This document shows positions 5,704 through 5,849 of a stretch of DNA of 5,849 bases, piece after piece. Origin of the DNA: Bacteroidales bacterium. GTDB taxonomy: Bacteria; Bacteroidota; Bacteroidia; Bacteroidales; WCHB1-69. A program made the position numbers and the translations under genes. Where the stretch lies: the NCBI GenBank assembly GCA_024400715.1, contig JAKSMH010000085.1:1-5849 (forward strand), written 5' to 3'. The first letter of the stretch is position 1; every line of letters begins with the position of its first letter. Under the pieces are notes generated by a model, which was given only the letters and a program-made list of their open reading frames with translations, did not search any database and was not told the origin of the DNA.

Positions 5704-5829
5704 ATCAGCTTTGCATTTGTGTTGGCATTTTTGTTGCTTTGTCTCTGTCGGTGTGCCAAGCCGGTGGAACACGTCCATTCAGACAATCAGGGAATTTACT
5801 CCGGCAGCCAATATTACAGAAACAATTAA
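5695..5829 (+). CDS. Small secreted or lipoprotein-like peptide, 44 residues
   Basis: The peptide begins MKKISFAFVLAFLLL, a basic start followed by a hydrophobic stretch (about residues 4-18), then three cysteines (16, 18 and 20) and a polar tail, CAKPVEHVHSDNQ to the end YYRNN. This looks like a signal sequence. A cysteine at the end of the hydrophobic region suggests a lipoprotein, but no site fits a canonical lipobox because arginine precedes Cys20. The gene is preceded by the leader repeat and a good TAnnTTTG box, and another start codon follows ten bases after its stop, so it probably heads an operon. I do not recognise the family. It could be a short exported signal or immunity peptide; its position matches the 15-codon relic upstream of the first DUF4932-like gene. 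Confidence 0.6.
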   Translation: MKKISFAFVLAFLLLCLCRCAKPVEHVHSDNQGIYSGSQYYRNN

Positions 5830-5839
5830 CAGCGGAAAT

Positions 5840-5849
5840 ATGAACCGAT
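5840..5849 (+). CDS. Start of a further gene, cut by the window end
   Basis: ATGAACCGAT follows the small ORF stop by ten bases, with AG-rich sequence (AGCGGAAAT) just before it. Only MNR can be read, so the product is unknown. By position it corresponds to the DUF4932-like gene at 150, which begins MNK; a third paralogue is a guess, not a call. Confidence 0.4.

Overview
The window looks like an accessory locus from a member of the Bacteroidota, probably Bacteroidales. It is AT-rich and has promoter-like TAnnTTTG boxes in place of classical -10 elements. Its start codons lack strong Shine-Dalgarno sequences, and its gene content is typical of that phylum: a GG-leader natural-product precursor, a SPASM radical SAM peptide maturase, DUF4932-type secreted proteins and a trace of a C39-peptidase ABC exporter. 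I could not run searches, so all family names rest on motif recognition.

Layout. (1) 1-149: leader region with a near-copy at the right end of the window. (2) 150-1565: secreted DUF4932-like protein with an HExxH motif, followed 13 bases later by a radical SAM gene broken just after its CX3CX2C motif (1579-1974). (3) 1938-2190: the breakpoint region, with heptanucleotide repeats and then a GC-rich, hairpin-rich block of unknown nature. (4) 2211-2465: an 84-residue GG-leader precursor with six cysteines in the core, followed by a hairpin and T-run. (5) 2537-3967: a second DUF4932-like paralogue, followed 12 bases later by an intact radical SAM/SPASM maturase (3980-5320). (6) 5312-5478: heptanucleotide repeats and the first ~21 codons of a C39 exporter, then unrelated sequence. 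(7) 5444-5616: an inverted repeat and a striking array of GACGAA sites spaced 11 bp apart. (8) 5633-5849: the second copy of the leader with a good TAnnTTTG box, a 44-codon secreted or lipoprotein-like small ORF, and the start of another gene.

Working model (inference). The core unit is precursor, secreted DUF4932 metalloprotein, radical SAM maturase, then C39 exporter. The maturase would modify the cysteine-rich core in the cytoplasm. A C39 transporter would cut after the GG and export the peptide. The DUF4932 protein would act beyond the inner membrane on the exported peptide or in self-protection. The locus appears to be a tandem, partly decayed array of such units. Unit 1 has a broken maturase and no visible precursor, unit 2 is complete except for its exporter, and a further unit may begin at 5633. 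The two maturase copies are far more alike than the two DUF4932 copies and have a mosaic identity pattern, which suggests gene conversion.
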